64,000 nt of DNA from Pseudalkalibacillus hwajinpoensis (GCF_015234585.1 NZ_JADFCM010000004.1:1-64000), one strand, 5' to 3'; shown: positions 54,387 through 62,508, counted from the stretch's first letter. The notes: a model not told the origin generated them from the sequence alone. A program made the numbers and translations.

Positions 54387-55546
54387 TCGAATTATTTTAC
54401 AGTAGAGAAAATAATCGGTGGCATCAAAAAAGTAGCTATCAATATGTATATTGGGGGAAAGAGCCATCCAGGCTCTCTCCCTCTCCTGCTTTCTCTTCTT
54501 CTATCATAAAGCTTCAAACTCCTCATGATGCCATTCGACCTCTTGTTGGCATTCTGGCAGGGTCTAACTTACACCACCATTTCAGTGGCAATGGAGCGAT
54601 CTTCAAATCCATTCAAAATGAATTGACTGATTCCGGAGGGCTTTCGTATGTTTTTACACCTGATGACATATATCCGTCATATATCAATGGCTATCTCTAT
54701 GATGCTACATCTCAAAAATGGACAGGTTTTCGCTTCCCATATCCTAATATTGTGTACAATCGAATTCCTGACAGGGCAGAAGAACGCACTCCAAAAGTGA
54801 GATCTTTTTTCAACTTGTTAAAGTTAAAAGGCATTCCATTTTTCAACCGATCTTTTTTCCTCAAAAATGAAATACTCGATCACTTAGTTGAGAATGAAGC
54901 TTTAAGGCAACACATCCCACCAACAGCTTGCTTTACAGATGCGAACCTTAATACATTTCTAAAAACATATTCATCTATTTTCTGCAAACCTGCATCTGGA
55001 AGCAAAGGTAGAGGAATATTTAAAATTAAAACTGTTAAGTCCGGGTTTCAATTCACCAATCACGAAAACACTCGTTTCTTTCCAAATCTCGCCTTAGTTA
55101 AAGAACACGTGACTCCCTTACTTCATGAGCAATATTTGATCCAACGTGAAATTGATCTCGCAACTCATAATGAATATCCTTATGATTTTAGAATTCTTTT
55201 GCAAAAACCATTTAAAAGTTGGCAGGTCACAGGTATCGGCATTAGAGCTGCACAGAATAACAGCCTGACGACTCATGTCCCAAGAGGAGGAAAAATCCTC
55301 CTTTTTCATAAGGTGGCAACCAATGACGATGAAAGTCGGGTAAGAGAGCTCGCTATTCGCACTGCAGAATCACTTGAAGAAAAAGAAAAGATGCTTGAAT
55401 GCTCCTTGGACATTGGAAAAGATAGCGAAGGACATTTTTGGATTTTTGAAGCGAATTCGAAACCAATGCGTTTTGATGAACCACTTATTCATCAAGCATT
55501 TATACGTTCTCTCCTCACTTCTTTTCGAACGTATTCTGCGTATTAG
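54383..55546 (+). CDS. YheC/YheD-family ATP-grasp protein 4 (YheC-like)
   Basis: 387 residues with only a short N-terminal extension. Motifs: YPNIVYNRIPDR, IPFFNRSFFLKNEIL, SIFCKPASGSKGRGIFKI, YDFRILLQKP, and LDIGKDSEGHFWIFEAN. The end-motif residue before LDIG is CS, not ELG/EIG as in the other copies, so one usual metal-ligand position may differ. It is the last gene of the coupled group; yheE follows after 44 nt. Confidence 0.84.
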   Translation: MIELFYSRENNRWHQKSSYQYVYWGKEPSRLSPSPAFSSSIIKLQTPHDAIRPLVGILAGSNLHHHFSGNGAIFKSIQNELTDSGGLSYVFTPDDIYPSYINGYLYDATSQKWTGFRFPYPNIVYNRIPDRAEERTPKVRSFFNLLKLKGIPFFNRSFFLKNEILDHLVENEALRQHIPPTACFTDANLNTFLKTYSSIFCKPASGSKGRGIFKIKTVKSGFQFTNHENTRFFPNLALVKEHVTPLLHEQYLIQREIDLATHNEYPYDFRILLQKPFKSWQVTGIGIRAAQNNSLTTHVPRGGKILLFHKVATNDDESRVRELAIRTAESLEEKEKMLECSLDIGKDSEGHFWIFEANSKPMRFDEPLIHQAFIRSLLTSFRTYSAY

Positions 55547-55590
55547 CTTCCTATGTTATGATGATAAAAAAGGTGATTTGGGGGAATACC

Positions 55591-55812
55591 ATGATTTCGC
55601 ACTTTCAATATAAATCAGTTGGATCAAAAATAAGAAAACCTAAATGGGAAGTATCTTTCTTCTATCAGGGAACGTATTATCGTACTCTTTATCTCCATAC
55701 TGGCCAATTCGAATGGTATCAACCTGCTCCACCTGAATCGGAGCAAAACAAGCTTCAGTCTCAAATTCATGAGCTCATGCTTTTTCACGTCTATGAACAG
55801 CAGGACTCATAA
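55591..55812 (+). CDS. yheE: YheE-like small protein (DUF5342)
   Basis: 73 residues (B. subtilis YheE 72). SHFQYKSVGSKIRKPKWEVS, FFYQGTYYRTLYLHTGQFEW and the C-terminal IHELMLFHVYEQ are the family features. Soluble, beta-rich start. ATG 55591 follows GGGGGAA. It comes after yheD/yheC as in B. subtilis. Function unknown, probably spore-related by context. Confidence 0.82.
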   Translation: MISHFQYKSVGSKIRKPKWEVSFFYQGTYYRTLYLHTGQFEWYQPAPPESEQNKLQSQIHELMLFHVYEQQDS

Positions 55813-55837
55813 TTCTCCTGATATCTTCACATAATAA

Positions 55838-55859
55838 CCCTATTCAACGAAATAGGGAG
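55838..55859 (+). promoter_or_regulatory. Hairpin covering the ribosome binding site of the 71-residue protein
   Basis: CCCTATT (55838-55844), 6 nt, AATAGGG (55851-55857). The right arm includes the GGGAG ribosome binding site, so a folded transcript would hide it. Confidence 0.35.
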
Positions 55860-55869
55860 ATGAAAAAGG

Positions 55870-56085
55870 ATGCCGAACAAAAGAACAGAAGACTCTCAGT
55901 ACGAAGGTCGCGATAAATACGATATGGATATTGACCGTATGGTTAATGAAGGAATGGCCGGTGGTGCCGTTCATCAAAGTTACAAACAGGCTCAAATCGA
56001 GGAAGCTATTCCACTCATGGAACAGGAACCTCCCCATCGTTCAGGTAAACAAAGAAAAAATGATGATCAACAAAACTATTCATAA
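55870..56085 (+). CDS. Small acidic hydrophilic protein, unknown
   Basis: 71 residues, no membrane segment, low complexity and rich in E, Q, D and R. MVNEGMAGGAVHQSYKQAQIEEAIPL followed by EQEPPHRSG has a glycine-rich turn and a conserved-looking EPPH ending. I recall similar short proteins in Bacillaceae but cannot name a family. GGGAG lies 10 nt before the ATG. It follows the ATP-grasp/yheE genes, so a spore-coat role or ATP-grasp substrate is possible but unproven. Confidence 0.6.
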   Translation: MPNKRTEDSQYEGRDKYDMDIDRMVNEGMAGGAVHQSYKQAQIEEAIPLMEQEPPHRSGKQRKNDDQQNYS

Positions 56086-56152
56086 TCACATAAAAGTAAA
56101 TGCTTTTCATTCGTTCACTAAAACTGAACGAAGACAATCACTGCTAATTTAG

Positions 56153-56190
56153 AAAAGAGCCTCTTACACATATAGAGGTTCTTTTCTTTG
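56153..56190 (+). terminator. Terminator after the 71-residue protein gene
   Basis: AAAAGAgCCTCT and AGAGGtTCTTTT form a stem with one mismatch, then CTTTGAT. A second small hairpin (TTCGTTCA/TGAACGAA, 56110-56132) stands before it. Confidence 0.6.
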
Positions 56191-56257
56191 ATCCATTATT
56201 AATTTGTTTCATCATTGCGTTATACTATATGTTAACTGTTACTTAGGAGGGGCACTT

Positions 56258-57148
56258 ATGAATGCAAAACTAGCTGAACTATATGGAAATGATTTCGTCG
56301 TTACCTCCGATCAACCTGATCTCTTCCACTGGTATAGAACAACCGATGGTGAACGATTTGGCATACGTAAAACGCGACTAACAAATGAGGAAAATGAGTT
56401 ATTAAATGTCTTTTTCCCTACTGTCAGACTGGAAAATGAGTTCATGACTCTTACTCAAAAAAAGTGGACATCTCTTCTTTTCGAGGACGATCTCAGCGTT
56501 GACCTTACAATAGATCTCCCAATTCGATACATACATTTCAACCTCAAAAATGCTCCATCAGATCTATCCGATTTCACAGAAGCCATGACTGGCTTATTCT
56601 CAGAAGAAACTGTTCTCCTATTTGAAAATGACAAAGAAGGTCTGCTCGTTCAAACAAATGAAATTGACGATCAGATGGTAGATGAACTTAAACAAACAGC
56701 TGCTGCACTTACTGCCGACTTTTTCACAGGCATGTCTCTTTTTGTCGGACAAACGATTCATCATTATGATAACAGCCATTTAAAACGAATTTATAAAGCC
56801 GAAAAAAAATGGTTCTCAACAGGACGAAATCTTATGCCGTTACAAATGGTATTTACGCACCAGGATATAGTCCCGTCCGTCCTCTTTCACGAGGCAAGTG
56901 ACGAATCGATTGATTACTTAATTAAAGCTATCGAACCCGTACAACATGACACAGAGCTTTTGAAGAGTATTCGCATCTACTTAGAATCTAACTTAAATAT
57001 TACTCTTGCAGCCAAACAACTTTATGTACATCGAAATAGTCTTCAATATCGTGTGGATAAATTTATAGAGAAAACAGGAATTGATGTAAAAAGTTTTCAA
57101 GGAGCTGTGATGGTTTACCTTTCTCTTCTTGCGATGGAACTGCGTTAA
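56258..57148 (+). CDS. yxkF: PucR-type helix-turn-helix regulator (YxkF-like)
   Basis: 296 residues. The C-terminal HTH_30 domain (about 235-295) reads IRIYLESNLNITLAAKQLYV, HRNSLQYRVDKFIEKTGID, as in PucR/CdaR regulators. The first 200 residues form an unassigned sensor part. ATG 56258 follows TAGGAGGGG. The next gene is msmX, as in B. subtilis yxkF-msmX. It may control sugar uptake genes; the inducer is unknown. Confidence 0.82.
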   Translation: MNAKLAELYGNDFVVTSDQPDLFHWYRTTDGERFGIRKTRLTNEENELLNVFFPTVRLENEFMTLTQKKWTSLLFEDDLSVDLTIDLPIRYIHFNLKNAPSDLSDFTEAMTGLFSEETVLLFENDKEGLLVQTNEIDDQMVDELKQTAAALTADFFTGMSLFVGQTIHHYDNSHLKRIYKAEKKWFSTGRNLMPLQMVFTHQDIVPSVLFHEASDESIDYLIKAIEPVQHDTELLKSIRIYLESNLNITLAAKQLYVHRNSLQYRVDKFIEKTGIDVKSFQGAVMVYLSLLAMELR

Positions 57149-57166
57149 TAAACGCAGTTTTTTTAC
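57138..57166 (+). terminator. Terminator of yxkF overlapping its stop codon
   Basis: AACTGCGTT (57138-57146) and AACGCAGTT (57151-57159), then a T run. The stop codon is in the loop region. Confidence 0.85.
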
Positions 57167-57253
57167 CTTTTTCAACAATATTACGTATAAATTATGGCAT
57201 TTCGTACAGAATGCACAAAACCTAATGGTATTTTTGTGCACGCTTCCAATTTA

Positions 57254-57267
57254 CGATAGCGTTTTCA
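57254..57267. promoter_or_regulatory. Possible cre-like site upstream of msmX
   Basis: CGATAGCGTTTTCA matches the CcpA consensus except at two positions. It lies about 50 bp before the msmX start, so it is weak but suitably placed. Confidence 0.25.
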
Positions 57268-57318
57268 TAGAGTAGACTTAGAACTAGCAAAAGAGTTCAT
57301 TTCTTAGGAGGCATTAAC

Positions 57319-58416
57319 ATGGCAGAGATCGCTCTCAATCACATTTACAAAAGATATGATAACAAATTTGAGGCAGTAAAAGACTTTAACCTGGATATTA
57401 AAGATAAGGAATTTATTGTGTTCGTAGGTCCATCTGGTTGCGGTAAATCAACGACGCTTCGTATGATTGCCGGCCTTGAAGATATCTCAGATGGTGACCT
57501 CGTTATTGGTGATCGTCGCGTCAACGACGTTGCACCAAAAGATCGTGATATCGCAATGGTATTCCAAAACTATGCCCTGTATCCTCACATGAACGTGTAC
57601 GATAACATGGCATTTGGATTGAAACTACGTAAGTTCGACAAAAAAGAAATTGAGCGCCGCGTAACGGACGCTGCTCGTATTCTTGGCCTTGAAAGCCTAT
57701 TAGATCGTAAACCTAAAGCACTCTCAGGTGGTCAACGTCAGCGTGTAGCATTAGGACGAGCGATCGTTCGTGATCCACAAGTGTTCTTGATGGATGAGCC
57801 TCTTTCAAACCTGGATGCAAAACTACGTGTTCAAATGCGTGCTGAAATTTCTAAGCTTCACCAGCGTTTACAAACAACAACTATCTATGTTACTCACGAT
57901 CAAACTGAAGCGATGACGATGGCAACACGTATCGTTATTATGAAAGACGGCCTTATCCAGCAAGTAGGCTCACCAAAAGAAGTATACGATGCACCTGACA
58001 ACGTCTTCGTTGGTGGCTTTATTGGATCTCCTGCAATGAACTTCTTCACCGGTACATTAGAAGATGGCTATTTCAAGCTAGGTGATATTAAAGTGAAAGT
58101 TCCTGAAGGAAAAATGAAAACCCTTCGTGAACAAGGATATTTAAACAAAGATGTTATGCTTGGTATTCGTCCTGAAGATATCCATGATGAGCCTGTCTTC
58201 ATCGAGTCTTCACAGGATACTAAAGTAAGTGCTGTCATTGATGTAGCCGAATTGATGGGTGCTGAAACGTACCTTTATTCCAAAGTAGCTGATCAAGATT
58301 TTGTAGCTCGTGTTGACTCTCGTACGGATATTCAAAATGGTCAAAACATCAGCCTTGCTTTTGATATGAACAAATGCCATTTCTTTGACACTGAATCAGA
58401 ACTTCGCATTCGTTAA
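57319..58416 (+). CDS. msmX: Multi-purpose sugar ABC transporter ATPase MsmX
   Basis: 365 residues, identical in length to B. subtilis MsmX. Walker A FVGPSGCGKSTTLRM, Q-loop VFQNYALYPHMNVYDNM, signature LSGGQRQRVALGRAIV, Walker B VFLMDEPLSNLDAKLR, and a C-terminal OB-type regulatory domain with GIRPEDIHDEP. In B. subtilis it energises several carbohydrate importers that lack their own ATPase. GGAGG stands before the ATG. Its own terminator follows. Confidence 0.94.
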   Translation: MAEIALNHIYKRYDNKFEAVKDFNLDIKDKEFIVFVGPSGCGKSTTLRMIAGLEDISDGDLVIGDRRVNDVAPKDRDIAMVFQNYALYPHMNVYDNMAFGLKLRKFDKKEIERRVTDAARILGLESLLDRKPKALSGGQRQRVALGRAIVRDPQVFLMDEPLSNLDAKLRVQMRAEISKLHQRLQTTTIYVTHDQTEAMTMATRIVIMKDGLIQQVGSPKEVYDAPDNVFVGGFIGSPAMNFFTGTLEDGYFKLGDIKVKVPEGKMKTLREQGYLNKDVMLGIRPEDIHDEPVFIESSQDTKVSAVIDVAELMGAETYLYSKVADQDFVARVDSRTDIQNGQNISLAFDMNKCHFFDTESELRIR

Positions 58417-58425
58417 TAAAATGAT

Positions 58426-58466
58426 AAAAAAAGCTTCCTCTTAAACCGGGGAAGCTTTTTTTATTT
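58426..58466 (+). terminator. Terminator of msmX
   Basis: AAAAAAGCTTCC and GGAAGCTTTTTTT arms form a stem followed by a long T run. Confidence 0.85.
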
Positions 58467-58512
58467 ATCTTCTTGCATGAAGCGGTAAATTAACGTCAAT
58501 AATGTTTCTTGA

Positions 58513-58541
58513 TTGACTTTAAGTCAAATGCTAACTACAAT
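58513..58541 (+). promoter_or_regulatory. Sigma-A promoter with overlapping palindrome before the cystine-type transporter
   Basis: TTGACT, 17 nt, TACAAT is a strong promoter. The -35 is part of a perfect palindrome TTGACTT-T-AAGTCAA (58513-58527), which looks like a repressor operator. Confidence 0.6.
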
Positions 58542-58591
58542 AAATTTATAATTCACATCAATTTTGTAGGAATTAAAAGGAGGACGTTATT

Positions 58592-59383
58592 TTGAATAAA
58601 AAATGGATGCTAGGGTTGGTGCTTGCATTAACACTTACTGTACTTGCTGCCTGCGGTAGCAATGAAAATACTGAAAATAACGAAGAAGGTAGTTCAGGAG
58701 AGCAAGAAACCCTATTAATTGGAACAGAAGCAACTTATCCACCATTCAGCTATCGAGATGATAATAACGAAATTACAGGTTACGATGTCGAGGTTGCACG
58801 TGAAGTTGCCGATCGTATCGGAATGAAAGCCGAATTTAAAGCGATTGAATGGAAAGGCCTTCTTTCTTCACTTGAAACAGAACGCATCGATATGGTCGCC
58901 AATCAAGTAACGATCACGGATGATCGTAAAGAGCAATTTGATTTTACAGAACCATACACTTATTCAGGTGGACAAGTGATCGTTAACGAGAATAACGATG
59001 ATATTAAAGGTATAGAAGATCTTGAAGGAAAAACCGTAGGAACTACCCAGGGAAGTAACTATGCTCAGGCTGCTGAAGAAGCTGGTGCTGAAACGAAAAT
59101 CTACAAGGGCGCTAACCAGGTATTAACAGATCTTAGTAACGAACGTAACATTGAAGCAGCGATGAATGATCGTCTCTTCATTTTAACGGAGCTTCCTGAA
59201 CAGGATTATAAAGTAAAAGGCGTTGGAGAAACATTCAACAAAACAGAAATGGCCTTTGCCCTACCAAAAGGAAACGAAGAGCTTATTGAAAAGATCAACG
59301 GTGCACTACAAGAAATGAAAGAAGATGGAACGCTTGCAGACATCTCTAAAGAATATTTTAATGGAGAAAATGTAAGTGAGTGA
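58592..59383 (+). CDS. Polar amino acid/cystine ABC transporter substrate-binding lipoprotein (TcyA-like)
   Basis: 263 residues (TcyA 268). The signal peptide ends in LAAC (Cys about 21). The family-3 SBP domain has GTEATYPPFSYRDDNNEITGYDVEVAREV and TERIDMVANQVTITDDRKEQFDFTEPYTYSG. It binds an amino acid outside the membrane; TcyA-like features favour cystine. The start is TTG (58592) after AAAGGAGG. Translation is coupled to the permease, which starts 8 bp before this stop. Confidence 0.88.
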   Translation: MNKKWMLGLVLALTLTVLAACGSNENTENNEEGSSGEQETLLIGTEATYPPFSYRDDNNEITGYDVEVAREVADRIGMKAEFKAIEWKGLLSSLETERIDMVANQVTITDDRKEQFDFTEPYTYSGGQVIVNENNDDIKGIEDLEGKTVGTTQGSNYAQAAEEAGAETKIYKGANQVLTDLSNERNIEAAMNDRLFILTELPEQDYKVKGVGETFNKTEMAFALPKGNEELIEKINGALQEMKEDGTLADISKEYFNGENVSE

Positions 59384-60035
59384 GACAACTGATGTGTTAA
59401 TAAATTCTTTGCCCTTTCTTCTGGAAGGGGCGAAGAATACACTTCTACTTAGTTTCTTTTCAATATTTGGTGCCCTATTAGTTGGTTTATTCATCGCTTT
59501 GTTACGTCTTTCAAAAAGCAAAATCGCATCTGGAATAGCGAAATTGTACGTCTCGTTCTTTAGAGGCACACCTCTTCTTATTCAATTATTTATTTTGTAT
59601 TATGGTCTTGTTTCAGTGGATATTCAATTAACAGCCTGGCAGGCCGCCTACACTGGACTTATTTTACATTTTGGTGCTTATATTTCAGAGTCATTTCGCG
59701 CAGCTATCCTCTCCCTATCAAAGGGACAATGGGAAGCCGCAATGTCACTCGGTATGAAAAAATCGTTAATTTACAAAGAGGTTATCCTACCTCAAGCATG
59801 GAGAAGAGCCATTCCACCGGTGTGGAACTCATTAATTGATATCGTTAAAGCCTCTTCTCTTGCTTCAGTACTTACGATTTCAGAATTAACCTATAACGCA
59901 GATCAAATTGCCGCATCAAACTTTAAAGTCTTACCAATCTTATTAACAGCAGCTTTCATCTACTGGTTCTTTACAACGATTCTCAATGTCATTCAAAGCA
60001 TTCTTGAGAAAAAACTATATATCCCTTCTTCCTAA
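59376..60035 (+). CDS. Polar amino acid ABC transporter permease (TcyB-like)
   Basis: 219 residues with five membrane segments. The HisM/GlnP-type signature is FRGTPLLIQLFILYYGLV, and the EAA loop reads WEAAMSLGMKKSLIYKEVILPQA. The GTG start (59376) lies inside the SBP gene. In TcyABC an ATPase follows; here a terminator comes directly after, so the ATPase must be supplied from elsewhere. Confidence 0.88.
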   Translation: MSETTDVLINSLPFLLEGAKNTLLLSFFSIFGALLVGLFIALLRLSKSKIASGIAKLYVSFFRGTPLLIQLFILYYGLVSVDIQLTAWQAAYTGLILHFGAYISESFRAAILSLSKGQWEAAMSLGMKKSLIYKEVILPQAWRRAIPPVWNSLIDIVKASSLASVLTISELTYNADQIAASNFKVLPILLTAAFIYWFFTTILNVIQSILEKKLYIPSS

Positions 60036-60042
60036 AGGGAGA

Positions 60043-60072
60043 CAAAGAGCTGCCAGACAAGGCAGCTCTTTG
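60043..60072. terminator. Terminator after the amino-acid permease
   Basis: CAAAGAGCTGCC and GGCAGCTCTTTG form a 12-bp stem with a 6-nt loop. It also borders the stop of the convergent zinc-ribbon gene. Confidence 0.7.
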
Positions 60073-60321
60073 CTATGTACTCCATTCTTCAATTAAGTAA
60101 ACATCATTCCAACCACAAGTTGGACATGATAGAAGATGAGGACATTCATGTGCTTTACTTATGAATCCGTCCATTTTTTTAGTCGACTCAATCGATTCAT
60201 AGGCACTGTACTCATCGTAATACTCTGCTTCTCTTCCCTTATCTGTTAGTTTATCTTCACATACCTGACAAACAAGCTGGATAGCAGCAAAGCTATTACA
60301 GAGTGGACATTCAAAAGACAT
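60073..60321 (-). CDS. Small cysteine-rich (zinc-ribbon) protein, unknown
   Basis: 82 residues. CPLC and CQVC form one putative zinc ribbon near the N-terminus; CPHLLSCPTC near the C-terminus supplies more ligands. Between is an acidic stretch (REAEYYDEYSAYESIES). ATG 60321 is preceded by GGAGAGG. Function unknown. Confidence 0.7.
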   Translation of the reverse strand: MSFECPLCNSFAAIQLVCQVCEDKLTDKGREAEYYDEYSAYESIESTKKMDGFISKAHECPHLLSCPTCGWNDVYLIEEWST

Positions 60322-60397
60322 GCTACCCTCTCCTTCTATGTATCGAATCACGTAAGAAGGGATGGACAAGTCCACCCCTTACAGCCATGGTATAAAA

Positions 60398-60613
60398 TTA
60401 TTTTTGGTAACCGCCAAGCTGTTGTTCAGCCATTTGAACCAAACGCTTTGTAATTTCTCCACCAACAGATCCGTTAGCACGAGAAGTTGAATCTGGACCA
60501 AGTTGCACTCCGAATTCAGTAGCGATTTCATACTTCATCTGGTCGATAGCTTGAGCTACACCAGGTACTACAAGGTTGTTAGAGCTTCCTTGTCTGTTTT
60601 GTTGTTGAGCCAT
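60398..60613 (-). CDS. Alpha/beta-type small acid-soluble spore protein
   Basis: 71 residues. [21 protein letters not shown] holds the germination-protease site region (EIATEFGV), and [20 protein letters not shown] is the second conserved DNA-binding block. These proteins coat forespore DNA and are degraded at germination. ATG 60613 after AAAGGAGGTGAT, an almost ideal ribosome binding site, gives the usual length; upstream codons are unlike the family. Confidence 0.95.
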   Translation of the reverse strand: MAQQQNRQGSSNNLVVPGVAQAIDQMKYEIATEFGVQLGPDSTSRANGSVGGEITKRLVQMAEQQLGGYQK

Positions 60614-60658
60614 GTCAATCACCTCCTTTGTACAACTAGTTTGTGAAATCCCGATATT

Positions 60659-60687
60659 TATATACCAATTTTTTTTGGTAAATATGA
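60659..60687 (-). promoter_or_regulatory. Possible sigma-G promoter of the spore protein gene
   Basis: On the minus strand TCATAT (60687-60682), 16 nt, GTATATA (60665-60659) loosely fits the forespore consensus (GYATRA, CATNNTA), 46 bp before the start. Support is mostly from the gene type. Confidence 0.25.
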
Positions 60688-60689
60688 CC

Positions 60690-61075
60690 ATGAAAAGCGG
60701 AGGCGAGCGTTTAGAAACGGAGATATTGGAGCTCTTGAACTAGAACACGCCTTTTGTGTTCTGGTGAAAGAGTGAAATATCGCAGTTTCTGCGAGTCGCA
60801 GCTAAACATGAAAAGCGAAAGTGGCCGTTTAGGGTCGACAAGCGCTGGAACCTCCCAAATTGAACACGTTTTTTGTGTTCGAGTTGGGAGGTGAAGCGAT
60901 CGAGATCCTGGCCGCTGCAGCTAGACACGAAAAGCGGAGCGGGCCTGCTTAAATCCGCAGGATGTTGGAGCCCATGAGATTGAGACGCTTTTTGTCTCAT
61001 TCGAGTGGGCGAAACAGCCAGAGGATTTGGCCCGCGTAGCTAGACACGAAAAGCGGAGACGAGCGTTTAGAAACA
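60690..61075. repeat. Tandem 118-119 bp structured repeat, three units plus a partial fourth
   Basis: Unit starts: 60690, 60808, 60927 and 61046 (the last broken off near 61075). Each unit begins (AT/AC)GAAAAGCG, and units 2-4 follow a CTA(A/G)ACA box. Each folds into three nested helices whose sequence changes while pairing is kept. P1: AGTGGCC/GGCCGCT (unit 2), GCGGGCC/GGCCCGC (unit 3). P2: AGAAAC/GTTTCT, AGGGTC/GATCCT, AAATCC/GGATTT. P3: CTCTT/AAGAG, ACCTCCCAA/TTGGGAGGT, GCCCA/TGGGC, topped by AGAACAC/GTGTTCT, GAACAC/GTGTTC, TGAGAC/GTCTCA. No credible protein is encoded. Similar tandem elements are, as I recall, common in some Bacillaceae; the function is unknown. Confidence 0.85.
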
Positions 61076-61104
61076 AAAATATTAAAACTTAAAAGAATTA
61101 AACA

Positions 61105-61145
61105 CAAAAAAAGCAAGGGGATCATATCCCCTTGCTTTTTTTATA
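61105..61145. terminator. Terminator of the Ktr gene
   Basis: AAAAAAGCAAGGGGAT and ATCCCCTTGCTTTTTT form a 16-bp stem with a 3-nt loop; T runs on both strands. Confidence 0.9.
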
Positions 61146-61146
61146 A

Positions 61147-62508
61147 TTAACCTATAATCACACGTTCAGTTGGATAATGGTATCTTTCTCGAAGGACTGT
61201 TCCTCGAATAAGGAAGAGGAACGAAAGTATTCCAATTCTACCAATAAACATCAAACACATGATAACAATTTTGCCAAAAGTACTTAAACCTGGCGTCACA
61301 CCCATTGATAAACCTGTGGTACCAAAGGCTGACGATACTTCAAAAATAATAGCCACGATTGGATATGGTTCTGAGAAGGAAAGCATAATAATTCCACAGC
61401 TCCACACGATAATGGCCACGGTAAACACAACAAAGGCTTTATGAATATCCTCATGATGCAATTCCCGTCCAAACACTTTAATTGACGTACCACCCTTTGC
61501 AAAGAAGAAAATGGCCAGTAGCACAATCGCAAATGTAGTTGTACGCACACCGCCACCTACGCTACTTGGAGAAGCACCAATAAACATTAAGGCCGACATC
61601 AACAACTGTGTTGGCTCTTGAAATTGATTCACATCCATTGTAGATAGGCCACCACTACGCGTTGTCACTGATTGGAACATGGCATAGAAGAACGATTCAT
61701 GCCAATTCTTACCGGCAAAGAATGAATTCGCTTCAAATGCCCAAATAAGGATAGCTCCTGAAACAACAAGTACAAAGAACGTCATTGTTGTTAATTTAGT
61801 AAATAAAGAAAATTTATATCGATGGCTATTCTGTCTAGCAAATAAAAAGTTTTTAACTTCAATTAACACAGGGAAACCAATGGCTCCTGTGATAATTAAT
61901 AATATATGAATAAATTGAACGAAATAGTCATGTGCAAATGGCTGAAGAGAACTTCCCGTAATATCAAAACCGCCGTTTGTCGTTGCACTCACTGAAGCAA
62001 AAAATCCCTGAAGGTAAGCTTCCTGCCATGTCTCAAAGAAGCGAAGATAATAAGTGCCAAGGACAAGGGCGCCAACTAATTCAATTATGAAAATTAATCC
62101 AAGAATTTGCTTCATCAATTGTACTAAACCAGACAATGTGGATTGGTTTTGATCAGTCATTATCAGCTGTCTTTCTTTCAATCCGATCTTCTTGCCCATC
62201 ACAAGCCAGACAAACGTACCAAGCGTCATAATACCAATTCCGCCAATTTGAAGGACAGCAGCAAGAATAAAGATTCCAGGTACGCTAAAAGTATCCGATA
62301 TCGACACAACAGAAAGACCTGTCACGCTTACCGCACTCACGGCTGTGAATAGGGCATCAATAAAGGATAGCTGTACGCCAGATTGATGGGCAATCGGTAA
62401 ACCAATTAGAAAGGTAGAAACCGTTACCGCTATTAAATAAAACAAAACGATTAACTGAACAGAAGTTAACCGTATCCGTCGAAAACGAGATCTTAACAAA
62501 GCATCCAC
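61147..62508 (-). CDS. Ktr-type potassium uptake channel subunit (KtrB/KtrD)
   Basis: 453 residues (B. subtilis KtrB 445, KtrD 449). Four channel repeats each have a selectivity-filter glycine: SAVSVTGLS, SATTNGGFD, TTRSGGLSTMD, SAFGTTGLS. It takes up K+ with a separate cytoplasmic KtrA/KtrC RCK subunit; none is adjacent, as for orphan ktrD in B. subtilis. The membrane protein is probably active in salt adaptation. KtrB versus KtrD cannot be decided here. Confidence 0.92.
   Translation of the reverse strand: MDALLRSRFRRIRLTSVQLIVLFYLIAVTVSTFLIGLPIAHQSGVQLSFIDALFTAVSAVSVTGLSVVSISDTFSVPGIFILAAVLQIGGIGIMTLGTFVWLVMGKKIGLKERQLIMTDQNQSTLSGLVQLMKQILGLIFIIELVGALVLGTYYLRFFETWQEAYLQGFFASVSATTNGGFDITGSSLQPFAHDYFVQFIHILLIITGAIGFPVLIEVKNFLFARQNSHRYKFSLFTKLTTMTFFVLVVSGAILIWAFEANSFFAGKNWHESFFYAMFQSVTTRSGGLSTMDVNQFQEPTQLLMSALMFIGASPSSVGGGVRTTTFAIVLLAIFFFAKGGTSIKVFGRELHHEDIHKAFVVFTVAIIVWSCGIIMLSFSEPYPIVAIIFEVSSAFGTTGLSMGVTPGLSTFGKIVIMCLMFIGRIGILSFLFLIRGTVLRERYHYPTERVIIG

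Noticed and set aside
60664..60680. ACCAA-N6-TTGGT hairpin upstream of the spore protein gene, considered as a terminator
   Set aside because: The stem is only 5 bp and AT rich; it lies within the likely promoter of the spore protein gene, so it is probably coincidental.
60740..61000. An 86-codon minus-strand reading frame across the tandem repeat
   Set aside because: It lies wholly within the structured repeat units, has no ribosome binding site and would repeat the same motif out of frame; its composition is explained by the repeat.
60690..61075. CRISPR array
   Set aside because: Units are 118-119 bp with covarying internal helices; there are no short identical repeats with unique spacers, and no cas genes are nearby.
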